Assembly: GCA_029862005.1 (NCBI GenBank) | Contig: JAOTYD010000014.1 | Span: forward strand, 26,735 to 90,734 | Origin: Gammaproteobacteria bacterium | GTDB lineage: Bacteria > Pseudomonadota > Gammaproteobacteria > GCA-001735895 | Length of the DNA stretch: 64,000 bases | Direction: 5' to 3' | In this document: piece by piece, positions 16,686-25,534 of the stretch | Position numbering within the stretch: the first letter of the stretch is position 1 | Layout of the letters: each line of letters opens with the position of its first letter | Notes under the pieces: model-generated | Told to the model about the DNA's origin: nothing | Seen by the model: the letters and a program-made list of their open reading frames with translations, nothing else | Database searches by the model: none | Translations under genes and position numbers: made by a program

Positions 16686-16967
16686 ATGTTATTGATCGAA
16701 TGCCCCTGGTGCGGCGAACGTGATGAGACCGAGTTTTCTTGTGCGGGTGAAGCACATATCGCGCGACCGCTCGAAACCGAAAAGTTAAGCGACGAGGAAT
16801 GGGCCGACTACCTGTTCATGCGCAAGAATCCAAAGGGAGCACACCGTGAGCAATGGCTGCACGCCGCCGGTTGCCGCCGCTACTTCAACGCTGAACGCGA
16901 TACCGTGACGTACCGGATCAGCGCTACCTATAAGATCGGCGAAAGGCCTCCTGGCGGGGACAAATGA
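16686..16967 (+). CDS. soxD: sarcosine oxidase, delta subunit
   Basis: 93 residues, typical delta size. Zinc-binding pattern CPWCGERDETEFSCAGEAH near the N-terminus, then the conserved ADYLFMRKNPKG and REQWLHAAGCRRYFNAERDT segments. AGGAGA precedes the ATG. Its stop overlaps the alpha-subunit start by 4 bp, so translation is coupled. The small delta subunit binds zinc and is needed for assembly of the tetramer. Confidence 0.95.
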   Translation: MLLIECPWCGERDETEFSCAGEAHIARPLETEKLSDEEWADYLFMRKNPKGAHREQWLHAAGCRRYFNAERDTVTYRISATYKIGERPPGGDK

Positions 16968-19900
16968 GCCAGCCATTTCGAATTGAACAGGGTGGACGCG
17001 TCGATCGCGAGCAGGAGATCGCGTTTACCTTTAACGGTAAGCCCTATACCGGGCTGGCGGGGGATACGCTGTGCTCGGCGCTGCTTGCCAATGGCGTGCA
17101 CCTGGTTGGGCGCAGCTGGAAATATCATCGCCCCCGCGGTGTCATGAGCGCAGGCTCGGAAGAGCCGAACGCGATTTTCCAGTTGGAAAAGGGTAATCGT
17201 ACCATTCCGAATGCACGTGGCACGCAGGTAGAGCTATACCAGGACCTCGACGCCCGCAGCGTCAATTGCTGGCCCAGCCTGGAATTTGATTTTCTGTCAA
17301 TCAACAGCTGGTTCAGCCGCCTGATGCCGGCTGGCTTTTATTACAAGACTTTCATGTGGCCGAAATCGATGTGGATGAAATACGAGCATTTCATTCGCAA
17401 GGCATCGGGTCTCGGTGAAACGCCGCGAGAAAATGACCCCGACCGATACGAGCATACCCACCAGCATTGTGATGTGTTGGTCGTTGGTGGCGGTGTTGCG
17501 GGCCTCTCGGCAGCGCTTGCAGCTGGTCGCGCCGGCGCGCGCGTGATCATCGCCGACGAACAATCCGAGCCGGGTGGCTTGACACTTTCCAGTATGGCCC
17601 AGATCGACGGCATCGCTGCCAGCCGGTGGATCGAAAGCGCGGTGGCGGAACTGGACAGTATGCCGGAAGTTACGCTGTTATCTCGCAGCACGGTGTTTGG
17701 TTACCATGATTACAACTTCCTGACCATCAATCAGCGCCTTAGCGACCACTTGCCCGTTAACGCACGCAGCGGTGGGCGCGAGAAACTGTGGCAGGTCAGG
17801 GCTCGGCAGGTGGTGCTCGCGACAGGTGCGGCCGAACGTCCGCTGATATTTGCCAATAATGATCGCCCCGGAATTATGCTGGCCTCCGCGGTATCGACCT
17901 ACGCCAATCGCTACGCGGTAAAACCGGGTAAACAGGCCATTGTCTTTACCAATAATGACAGCGCTTACCAGACAGCGCTCGATCTGAAAGCGGCCGGGGT
18001 GGACGTGGTTGCCGTGATCGATGCACGCAACGAATCCGCCAGCGAGGTCGCCAACACCGTGCGCGATGCTGGTATTCAGGTTATCAATGGAAGCCTCGTG
18101 GTTGATACTGCTGGCCGCAAGCGTCTGCACTCGGTGCAGGTTATGCGCCTGTCGGCGGACGGTTCGTCCGTGAGTGGCAATGTCAAATCACTCGGCTGCG
18201 ATCTGCTCGCTGTTTCCGGTGGCTGGAGTCCGGTGGTGCACCTGAACGCACAGTCCGGTGCAAAACCGGTATGGGACGAGGCCAGGGCGATGTTTCTCCC
18301 GGGTGCGGCGACGCAACCGCAGTTCGCGGCAGGTGCGGCCAACGGCAGTCTCGACCTGGCCGGATGCCTCGAGGAAGGAACCGAAGCCGGTAACAAGGCC
18401 GCGGCAGCCTGTGATTTCGACGAGACCATGACTGCACCGTCTGCCAAAGTATTGGACAGCGAGGCAATGCTGCCATTGTGGACTGCACCATCTCCGTACA
18501 CCCGAGGGCGTGGTCCCAAGGCTTTCATCGACATGCAAAATGATGTCGGTTCAGCAGATATCGAACTCGCGGTACGCGAAGGATTTCAATCCGTCGAACA
18601 CGTGAAACGTTATACCGCGATGGGTTTTGGCACCGACCAGGGCAAGCTCGGCAATATCAATGGTATGGCTATCCTGGCCAAAACCATGGGACAAAGCATC
18701 GCCGCTACCGGTACCACGACTTACCGCCCGAACTATACGCCGATCAGCTTCGGCGCTTTCGCCGGACAAAACCTGGGCGACAAGCTATTCGATCCGGTGC
18801 GCAAGACCGCAATGCACGCCTGGCACGAGGAAAACGGCGCAATGTTTGAGGATGTCGGGCAATGGAAACGGCCGTGGTATTACCCAGAGTCCGGGGAGGA
18901 CCTGCATGCGGCGGTGAATCGCGAGTGTCTCGCGGTGCGCGCAAGCGTCGGAATTCTCGATGCGTCGACCCTCGGCAAGATAGAAATCAAAGGGCCCGAT
19001 TCGGCCAGGTTCCTCGAAATGATTTATACCAATAACTGGGCGAAACTCGAGGTCGACAAGGGCCGATATGGCTTCATGCTCGGTGAAGACGGCATGGTCA
19101 TGGATGATGGTGTAACCATACGAATCGCCGAGGATCATTTCTTCATGCACACCACCACCGGTGGTGCCGCGGGCGTGCTCGCGTGGATGGAGCGCTGGCT
19201 GCAAACCGAATGGCCAGAGATGCAGGTTTTTCTGACCTCGGTAACCGATCACTGGGCGACGGCCGCCGTGGTGGGCCCGAAGAGTCGCGATGTCGTTTCT
19301 GCGGTATGCGAGAATATCGACTTCTCCGCGCCCGCGTTTCCGTTTATGGCGTCAAGAACCGGCACCATCGGAGATGTCGAATGCCGTGTGAATCGCATTA
19401 GTTTCTCCGGTGAGCTCGCCTACGAGGTCAACATTCCGGCCAATCAAGGCCGTTACATGTGGGAAAAGTTGATGCAGGCGGGGGAACCCTTTGATATCAC
19501 TCCTTACGGCACCGAAACCATGCACGTGCTGCGCGCCGAAAAAGGCTACGTCATCGTCGGGCAGGACACCGACGGTTCGATTACGGTTGAAGACCTGGGA
19601 CTCGGCTGGGCCTTATCGAAAACCAAGGACGACTTTCTCGGCAAACGTTCGCTGAGCCGACCGGACACGGTGCGCAAGGATCGTAAGCAGCTCGTCGGCC
19701 TGGTGACTGAAGATCCCCAGACGGTTATTCCGGAAGGCGCCCAGCTGGTCAATGATCCGCGGGCGCCGGTGCCGGTACCGATGGTGGGCCACGTGAGCTC
19801 GAGTTACTACAGTGCCTGTTGCGGCCATTCGATTGCGTTGGCACTGGTAAAGGGCGGGCATCATCGCATGGGTGAAACCGTGTACGCGCCGCTCTCCAAT

Positions 19901-19972
19901 GGCCGGGTAATCAAGGCCGAGATTACCGATCCCGTATTTTACGACAAGGAAGGAGCCAGGCAGAATGCCTGA
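16964..19972 (+). CDS. soxA: sarcosine oxidase, alpha subunit
   Basis: 1002 residues, full length. N-terminal ferredoxin-like fold with LCSALLANGVHLVGRSWKYH and RPRGVMSAGSEEPNA (about 45-75), NAD-binding CDVLVVGGGVAGLSAALAAG near 170-190, and a C-terminal GcvT-like folate-binding half from about 620 that accepts formaldehyde on tetrahydrofolate, yielding 5,10-methylene-THF. Two tetrahydrofolate-side sequences, GELAYEVNIPA and GTETMHVLRAEKGYVIVGQDTDG, are typical. It overlaps soxD by 4 bp and soxG by 8 bp. The enzyme turns sarcosine into glycine plus a one-carbon unit in the cytoplasm. Confidence 0.95.
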   Translation: MSQPFRIEQGGRVDREQEIAFTFNGKPYTGLAGDTLCSALLANGVHLVGRSWKYHRPRGVMSAGSEEPNAIFQLEKGNRTIPNARGTQVELYQDLDARSVNCWPSLEFDFLSINSWFSRLMPAGFYYKTFMWPKSMWMKYEHFIRKASGLGETPRENDPDRYEHTHQHCDVLVVGGGVAGLSAALAAGRAGARVIIADEQSEPGGLTLSSMAQIDGIAASRWIESAVAELDSMPEVTLLSRSTVFGYHDYNFLTINQRLSDHLPVNARSGGREKLWQVRARQVVLATGAAERPLIFANNDRPGIMLASAVSTYANRYAVKPGKQAIVFTNNDSAYQTALDLKAAGVDVVAVIDARNESASEVANTVRDAGIQVINGSLVVDTAGRKRLHSVQVMRLSADGSSVSGNVKSLGCDLLAVSGGWSPVVHLNAQSGAKPVWDEARAMFLPGAATQPQFAAGAANGSLDLAGCLEEGTEAGNKAAAACDFDETMTAPSAKVLDSEAMLPLWTAPSPYTRGRGPKAFIDMQNDVGSADIELAVREGFQSVEHVKRYTAMGFGTDQGKLGNINGMAILAKTMGQSIAATGTTTYRPNYTPISFGAFAGQNLGDKLFDPVRKTAMHAWHEENGAMFEDVGQWKRPWYYPESGEDLHAAVNRECLAVRASVGILDASTLGKIEIKGPDSARFLEMIYTNNWAKLEVDKGRYGFMLGEDGMVMDDGVTIRIAEDHFFMHTTTGGAAGVLAWMERWLQTEWPEMQVFLTSVTDHWATAAVVGPKSRDVVSAVCENIDFSAPAFPFMASRTGTIGDVECRVNRISFSGELAYEVNIPANQGRYMWEKLMQAGEPFDITPYGTETMHVLRAEKGYVIVGQDTDGSITVEDLGLGWALSKTKDDFLGKRSLSRPDTVRKDRKQLVGLVTEDPQTVIPEGAQLVNDPRAPVPVPMVGHVSSSYYSACCGHSIALALVKGGHHRMGETVYAPLSNGRVIKAEITDPVFYDKEGARQNA

Positions 19973-20543
19973 TCTTTTCCAGCAGGAAAGTCCCCTGGTA
20001 CAGGTTGAACTGGGTGAGCCGGTCGGAAATGCACCCCGGATCGAAGAGAAGCCTTTCCTGGGTTACATCAACCTGCGGGGTCGATCCGACGATACCCGGT
20101 TCCTCGCCGGTGTTTTGAAGGTACTGGGCTGTGAGCCACCCACGAAAGCCAATACCGTGGTAGCTTCGAAGGAAACTCGAATATACTGGCTGGGTCCGGA
20201 TGAATGGTTGATCGTGACGCCGGCCGGGATGCAAGGCCAGTTAAAGGCTGACCTGCTGTCTGCCTTCGGCGATGCTTTTTGTTCGGTTGTTGATAACTCA
20301 AGTGGATTAACCATGCTCCATATTACTGGCGAGAACGCGGCCGCATTACTGGCGACCGACTGCCCGCTGGATTTGCATCCCCGTGAATTCAAGCCCGGAC
20401 AGTGCGCACAGACTCGACTCGCCAAAGCCGGGATGACACTATCGCCGCTGGCCGATAATTCCGGGTTCGAGGTCATTATTCGTCGCAGTTTTGCCGATTA
20501 CCTGCTGTTGTGGCTGCAGGATGCCGCAATCGCTTTCGAGTAG
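19965..20543 (+). CDS. soxG: sarcosine oxidase, gamma subunit
   Basis: 192 residues, as expected for gamma. Family segments: the PLxLRGRSDDTRF-like INLRGRSDDTRFLAGV at about 27-42, the RIYWLGPDEWLIVTP motif around 67-81 and the closing CAQTRLAKAGM then FEVIIRRSFADYLLLWLQDA. It packs on the folate-binding part of the alpha subunit. Last gene of the operon; it ends 9 bp before the stop of a convergent gene, with no room for a strong terminator. Confidence 0.93.
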   Translation: MPDLFQQESPLVQVELGEPVGNAPRIEEKPFLGYINLRGRSDDTRFLAGVLKVLGCEPPTKANTVVASKETRIYWLGPDEWLIVTPAGMQGQLKADLLSAFGDAFCSVVDNSSGLTMLHITGENAAALLATDCPLDLHPREFKPGQCAQTRLAKAGMTLSPLADNSGFEVIIRRSFADYLLLWLQDAAIAFE

Positions 20544-20552
20544 TCCGTGTAA

Positions 20553-21701
20553 TTACTCGGTAGAATAGGTCGATTCAACCCGTCGAATATTGATCGGTAT
20601 TCGATCGTCAAGCTTGTGTGGTTTCAGGGGATCAAATCCGAACAGGTTCGATACTTGACGAAAGTTCGAATCGAAAATCCACTGGGTGGTCATTCCGGCG
20701 GCATGCCCGACCATGCGTATCTTTGGAAAATCACTCTGCCAGCGGGTCATCGGTATGCGCCGCGCGAGGATCATAGTCTTCTGCGCGTGCAGTTCCTGCG
20801 CACTCAGTGCGCTCGCCTGGGACGCCGAATATTTTGCGCGAGCGGCGATAATTCTTTGCAGGTCCTGCGTGCGTTGTCGGGCCCGGGTGGTATCCAGCAG
20901 GCTATAGGTAAACTCGTTGGGCAATATGCGTTCGTCATACCCTTCGGAAACATAATTGCAGATATCGGGTTTTCTTATCAGCTTCAGGCGCCCATCTTGA
21001 TCGCGTCCAATCATGGGTGAGTTTCCGGTAAAGAAATCGCTGTAAAATTGCACCCCTGCCAGGTTGGCCTCGATATCGGCGTAACTGACAATTCCGGTGA
21101 GGCGAGTCCCCATGTAAGTTTCTTCGAAAGTCAGCGATAGTTGCCTGATATCGTCAGGCTCGAATTTATTGCGCTTGCTGCGCAGCGCGTTGAAATAGTG
21201 AAAAGCATCGTCAAAAAAATGGGTTAACTTGTCGGCACCCATACGAATCCCACAGACCTGGACCACCGAGGCGAGATGAAACCTGGACGGGATGAAACGC
21301 CACCTGGCGGCATAGTAGATGCTTTCCTCGGGATACATCTGGATGCGTTCAAACTGAGGCCAGTCGGAGCAGTTGTTGGTGCCGATACACTTCTCGAACA
21401 TGCCCCAGGCCACGTCGCGAATATAGCGGGATTTGAACTCGGTAAAGAAAGCGAATTCCAGCGCGGTGTCGTCAAGCGAATGGAGCTCCTCAATCGGCCT
21501 GGCATTGATCGTATTGATCACGGTCTGGAGCGATTTTTGCAACTGTACGCTAACCAGTGCCGACGAATCCGACAACGGGATATGGGCATATGTCCAGAGG
21601 TCCGATTCGCTCGCAGACAAATCGCGCCCGCAGGCAAGCAGCATAACCGCGGTGAGTACGAAGGCCGGTTTTGATAGGCGGCCAGTGTTTTTCGGGTTCA
21701 T
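20553..21701 (-). CDS. exported protein of unknown function
   Basis: 382 residues; N-terminal signal-like segment (PAFVLTAVMLLACGRDLSAS), with LLAC a possible lipobox at Cys24, although GRDLSAS could instead be a Sec cleavage region. The mature part is rich in aromatic residues, with a notable GADKLTHFFDDAFHYFNAL block near residues 154-172 and four further cysteines (CIGTNNCSDW, VCGIRM and DICNY). No enzyme motif is recognised. It is transcribed divergently from the HTH regulator 119 bp away, so that regulator may control it. Only localisation to the envelope is supported. Confidence 0.6.
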   Translation of the reverse strand: MNPKNTGRLSKPAFVLTAVMLLACGRDLSASESDLWTYAHIPLSDSSALVSVQLQKSLQTVINTINARPIEELHSLDDTALEFAFFTEFKSRYIRDVAWGMFEKCIGTNNCSDWPQFERIQMYPEESIYYAARWRFIPSRFHLASVVQVCGIRMGADKLTHFFDDAFHYFNALRSKRNKFEPDDIRQLSLTFEETYMGTRLTGIVSYADIEANLAGVQFYSDFFTGNSPMIGRDQDGRLKLIRKPDICNYVSEGYDERILPNEFTYSLLDTTRARQRTQDLQRIIAARAKYSASQASALSAQELHAQKTMILARRIPMTRWQSDFPKIRMVGHAAGMTTQWIFDSNFRQVSNLFGFDPLKPHKLDDRIPINIRRVESTYSTE

Positions 21702-21820
21702 TTCCCTAGCTACCTGGATGTCAAGCTACGAAGGTGCATGCTGCTACAGGGAATTGTATTATGCAACTGACTACCGCATAGTAGCGAGATCCGGGACTTA
21801 CAGTAGCACTGAATAATACG

Positions 21821-22573
21821 ATGCGGCAAACCAACCTCATCATTGAAACGCTGAAGCGGGAACTTCGCAGGCAGGACATAAAGTACCGGCAGGTCGCACA
21901 GACGCTCGGACTATCTGAAGCCAGTGTAAAACGGCTGTTCGCAGAGCGGTCGTTTACGTTAAAACGCCTGGCGCAGGTTTGTGAATTGCTGAACCTCGAG
22001 TTTTCCGACCTGGTTCACCAGATGGAAAAAGATATCGAGCTCACCGAACAATTGACGCTCGAGCAGGAAACAGAACTGGTATCTGATATCAAGCTGCTGT
22101 TGATGGCGTATTTCCTCTTGAGCAAACTTGAGTTCGAAGACATTATCCGGATCTACGATATTTCCGAAACCGAGGGTATTCGTCTGCTGGCAAAACTGGA
22201 TCGCATGAAATTAATCGAACTGCAGCCGGGTAACCGCGTGAAACTGATGATTGCTAAAAATTTCAGTTTTATTCCGCGCGGTCCGATCGAGCGTTTTTAT
22301 GAACGCGAAGTCCAGGCCGAGTTTTTCGACTCATCGTTCGATGGCAATGGCGAGTTCCGAATTTATATCTCGGGCGTTTTTTCGCGCGCTGCGAACGCCG
22401 AAATCATCAAAAAGATAAAGCAGCTTGCAATTGACGCGCATCAACTCAGGCTGGATTCCGAATCCGTGTCGTTGGACGATCGCTTTGGTTGCAACCTGAT
22501 AATGGCGATCAGGCCCTGGGAAGTAAAAGTGTTTGACGAATTGCGCCGCGTACCCAACGAGAAGAAATTTTAA
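21821..22573 (+). CDS. HTH transcriptional regulator (Cro/cI-type N-terminus, unknown C-terminus)
   Basis: 250 residues. An N-terminal helix-turn-helix at about 20-45 (KYRQVAQTLGLSEASVKRLF) is followed by TLKRLAQVCELLNLEFSDL, the usual xre/cI layout. The next segment, residues about 85-150, looks like a second winged-helix-like module (LSKLEFEDIIRIYDISETEG, then LLAKLDRMKLIEL). The C-terminal 100 residues are of unknown fold and may sense a ligand or partner. Length is well above a minimal cI-type protein. Target genes are unknown; the divergent exported-protein gene is the nearest candidate. Confidence 0.72.
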   Translation: MRQTNLIIETLKRELRRQDIKYRQVAQTLGLSEASVKRLFAERSFTLKRLAQVCELLNLEFSDLVHQMEKDIELTEQLTLEQETELVSDIKLLLMAYFLLSKLEFEDIIRIYDISETEGIRLLAKLDRMKLIELQPGNRVKLMIAKNFSFIPRGPIERFYEREVQAEFFDSSFDGNGEFRIYISGVFSRAANAEIIKKIKQLAIDAHQLRLDSESVSLDDRFGCNLIMAIRPWEVKVFDELRRVPNEKKF

Positions 22574-22638
22574 TTTAAATCACTGACCAGCGGGTAACGG
22601 ATTATTCAGCCCAGGCTTTCCGGTGGCGGGCTCATGGC

Positions 22639-23493
22639 TTATCGAACCAGATTCGTCTTGATCCAGATGCTTTCGTTGTTCCTGCTTTGTGTCGAGCTGT
22701 AGCTGGCAGTTCCGCTTTGCGAACGCTTGATTTGTTCGCTTGCGCCCCCGATCAACAACCACTCACCGATCCGTCCGGTTATGGTAGTATTGGCATACTG
22801 GGTTTCGATGTTGCCAGCGCGTGCATTACCTTGTGAATTCTTGAACGGGCTGACCTGCAGCGTGACGTTGTCGCCGTGGATACGCGCAAGCACGTAGAAG
22901 CCGGTAGTCAAATCCTTGTATTCAATACCCCCTATGACTGCGCCGGGTACGATCCAGTGGGTGCCTGAAAAATAGGGGATTTGTTCGCCGGTTTCTATGT
23001 AAGCCTCGGTGCCCTCGGTGACACGTATTTGATGTATCGGATTGTCTTCCAGGCGCATGCGGGTGCTGGTGCTGTTGATATTGCCACTGCTGTTATTGCT
23101 ACGGTAGGTGATGCTGCCACCGCCATCACCGCTATTGTTTCCGTCGGTTCCAATATCGACACTTGCATCGCCACTTTCAATCTGAATGTTAGCGTCGAGA
23201 CCGAGTGCGCTGAGACCCCGGGTATTGCCCTGGAAAACGGATATCTGCAGTGTTTTTGCGGCGATATCGAGAACCTCGATCATGTCTTTAACCTGCGACA
23301 GGGTTTGCGGTGATGATCGCAGGAATATTCTGAATCCCTGACCCGATATCGCGTCATCCGCTCCCAGCATCGGTTTGACGATGGGGATGATTTCCTCGGC
23401 TGGACGATTCTGCAGTTGTATCGTAGTAATGGAAGCTGCCTGGACCGAGGATACCAGCAGAGCCAGACCAAGCAGCTTGTAACGTAGTTTCAT
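22639..23493 (-). CDS. short secretin-like exported protein
   Basis: 284 residues. Signal peptide 1-19 (ends VQA). Residues 20-80 resemble a secretin N-domain (TIQLQNRPAEEIIPIVKPML then RSSPQTLSQVKDMIEVLD). A Gly/Ser/Asn-rich linker at about 115-150 leads to a C-terminal part (residues 155-270) recalling the start of a secretin beta-domain, but the protein is far too short for a full gate-forming secretin of 500 or more residues. No type II, III or IV pilus gene adjoins it. It is 24 bp downstream of the HDOD gene on the same strand, so likely co-transcribed. Confidence 0.65.
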   Translation of the reverse strand: MKLRYKLLGLALLVSSVQAASITTIQLQNRPAEEIIPIVKPMLGADDAISGQGFRIFLRSSPQTLSQVKDMIEVLDIAAKTLQISVFQGNTRGLSALGLDANIQIESGDASVDIGTDGNNSGDGGGSITYRSNNSSGNINSTSTRMRLEDNPIHQIRVTEGTEAYIETGEQIPYFSGTHWIVPGAVIGGIEYKDLTTGFYVLARIHGDNVTLQVSPFKNSQGNARAGNIETQYANTTITGRIGEWLLIGGASEQIKRSQSGTASYSSTQSRNNESIWIKTNLVR

Positions 23494-23517
23494 CAGATTT
23501 TCAATTACCCGATTTTT

Positions 23518-24453
23518 TTATAACCGGTCCAGATCGGTATTGAACAGGAAGGTTTCCTCTAAACTGTCGTCGATATCCAGGTCCATCATTCCAAGCGACT
23601 CCATTACCTCTAGCCATTGTTGGTCGGCCAGGCGGCAGGCAATGCCGATCTGCTCGGAGGTACATTTCGAATTTTCCCAATTCGGTATCATCGACAAGAT
23701 GCCAGATACCCGTTCCTCTTCCTCCTGTTCTTCTTCTTGCGCTCCATCGCTCAGGTCGAGCCGACTCAATTGATTTGCCAGGGATACGATACTGGTTTCC
23801 ACGGACAAGGGTCCAATGTGATCTCTGTTATGATGTTTTCTTACACATTCAGTAATCAGGCCGGGAATACCCCATTTCTCCAGTAAGGCAACACCGACAT
23901 CGATATGTGTGACGCCCAGTTTTTCGGTTTCGACCTGTAGGACTTCCTTATTTTCTTCTTTCGCAAGCTGGGTAATTTGCACGTAGGAGCCCGGGTTCAC
24001 CTTTGCTATCACCAACCAGCCAACGTCGTGTAACAGTCCGGCCGTGAAAAATGCATCGTGATCGATGATACGTGCATTTTGCATCGCGAGCTGCCTGCCG
24101 ATGATCGCGGTTTTGATGCAGTGTTGCCAGAAATCCCGCAATGGGAAATGGGTGACATCAAAATCTTTAAAGACGCCTGCTAAAACGGATCCCAGCAGGA
24201 CCTGTTTCAACTGTTGCCGACCCAGTAAAGTGACGGCCTGGGAAATGGAGGTAACCGGATTGCGCAATCCGTAATAGGCGCTATTGATCATTTTAAGGAC
24301 TCTGGCAGTTAGCGCAGGATCGGTCTGAACCGCTTCTCCAATTTTTAAACCGCTGGCATTTTCGGTTTCTAGTAGCTCAGTTACCCGGATATAGACTTCA
24401 GGCAGCGCAGGTAATTCACCTGCCTGCTTAAGCAGGGGTTCCAGCATTGGCAT
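23518..24453 (-). CDS. HDOD domain protein
   Basis: 311 residues; the HDOD domain spans about 10-210 with LPALPEVYIRVTELL, then the LTARVLKMINSAYYGLRNPVTSISQAV block (about 49-75) and the degraded HD-like GLLHDVGWLVIAK near 138-150. HDOD proteins resemble HD-GYP phosphodiesterases but lack full catalytic residues, and usually act in signal transduction, c-di-GMP linked motility or stress control. The C-terminal 80 residues are acidic (QEEEQEEEE). No receiver or GGDEF domain is fused. The secretin-like gene follows after 24 bp. Confidence 0.85.
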   Translation of the reverse strand: MPMLEPLLKQAGELPALPEVYIRVTELLETENASGLKIGEAVQTDPALTARVLKMINSAYYGLRNPVTSISQAVTLLGRQQLKQVLLGSVLAGVFKDFDVTHFPLRDFWQHCIKTAIIGRQLAMQNARIIDHDAFFTAGLLHDVGWLVIAKVNPGSYVQITQLAKEENKEVLQVETEKLGVTHIDVGVALLEKWGIPGLITECVRKHHNRDHIGPLSVETSIVSLANQLSRLDLSDGAQEEEQEEEERVSGILSMIPNWENSKCTSEQIGIACRLADQQWLEVMESLGMMDLDIDDSLEETFLFNTDLDRL

Positions 24454-24646
24454 CCCTCAATTCATTTCAACGATAAACATCGAGTATAGCAGCGGTAAAA
24501 TCTCATAAGATAAAAAAGGGTCAGAAAGAAATTTCAACCGATTTAAAGTGGTTCTTCTAGTGAGACCTAAATAATGCAAAACAGTGTAACGCCTTGCGGA
24601 TTAGGATTAGTATTGGTCCAGAGCAATGTTATAACCTGCATTCGCG

Positions 24647-25534
24647 ATGAAAATTGTTGCCTATAACATTCATTACGCCATCGGCAAAGACAATCGCTAC
24701 GATCTGCAACGTATCATCGACGCGGTTCGGGGTGCTGACATCATCGCGCTGCAGGAGGTCGAAAGAAATTACGGACTACCGGATCGGCCCTTGCAGCCCG
24801 AGGACATTTCCACGTTGCTACCGGATTATTACTGGAGCTTTGACGCAGCATTCGACATCGATGGTAGCGAGAGGCGTGCCGATGGCACGATTCTCAATCG
24901 ACGTGTTGAGCATGGGCAAATGCTGCTCAGTCGTTGGCCTATCCTGAGTAAACGATACTTTCCGCTGCCACGCATCGATATCGAGTCTGATTTCAACATG
25001 CAGATGGGCGTGCTCGAGGGCGTGATCGACACACCGCTCGGAGCATTGCGAGTCTACAATTTGCATTTTGGTTCGGTCTCAAGTGAGGAACGCGAGCGTC
25101 AGGCCAGTTTCGTGGTTGCGCTGGTGCGGGATGCACCTTCCGAGGGTGGTGCCTGGACCGGCCCGGTCACATCAGCGGCCGAGCGTGATTGGACGGCCGG
25201 CATGGCGCAACCGCCGATGCCGCAGAGCGCGGTGGTTCTTGGCGACTTCAATATGCACCCTGAAAGTCCGGAGTACGCCATTATCACCAGCTCAATGACA
25301 GAGGGTAACGAGCCGTTACTGACCGATATCTGGGCGTATATAAATTCGGACAGTCGTGTTTTAACCTGGCATCCGAATCCCGGGCGTCCCGGACACGAGC
25401 GCAGCGCCTGCCTCGATTACTGTTTTGTCACCACCGATCTCACCGCTCGAGCCCGGGCATCCTGGGTTGACGAGAAAGCGCAGGGATCTGACCACCAACC
25501 TTTGTGGGTCGAATTTGGAAAGGGAGCAGGTTAA
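24647..25534 (+). CDS. endonuclease/exonuclease/phosphatase (EEP) family protein
   Basis: 295 residues, cytoplasmic. EEP signatures in order: N-terminal YNIHYAIG (Asn), LQEVERN with metal-binding Glu at about 38, the VLGDFNMHPES loop near 198-208 with Asp and Asn, and the terminal GSDHQPL catalytic Asp-His. The family cleaves phosphodiesters in DNA, sphingomyelin or inositol phosphates; the substrate is not evident. Its stop overlaps by one base the ATG of the homocysteine-methyltransferase-like gene, so the two form an operon. Confidence 0.85.
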   Translation: MKIVAYNIHYAIGKDNRYDLQRIIDAVRGADIIALQEVERNYGLPDRPLQPEDISTLLPDYYWSFDAAFDIDGSERRADGTILNRRVEHGQMLLSRWPILSKRYFPLPRIDIESDFNMQMGVLEGVIDTPLGALRVYNLHFGSVSSEERERQASFVVALVRDAPSEGGAWTGPVTSAAERDWTAGMAQPPMPQSAVVLGDFNMHPESPEYAIITSSMTEGNEPLLTDIWAYINSDSRVLTWHPNPGRPGHERSACLDYCFVTTDLTARARASWVDEKAQGSDHQPLWVEFGKGAG

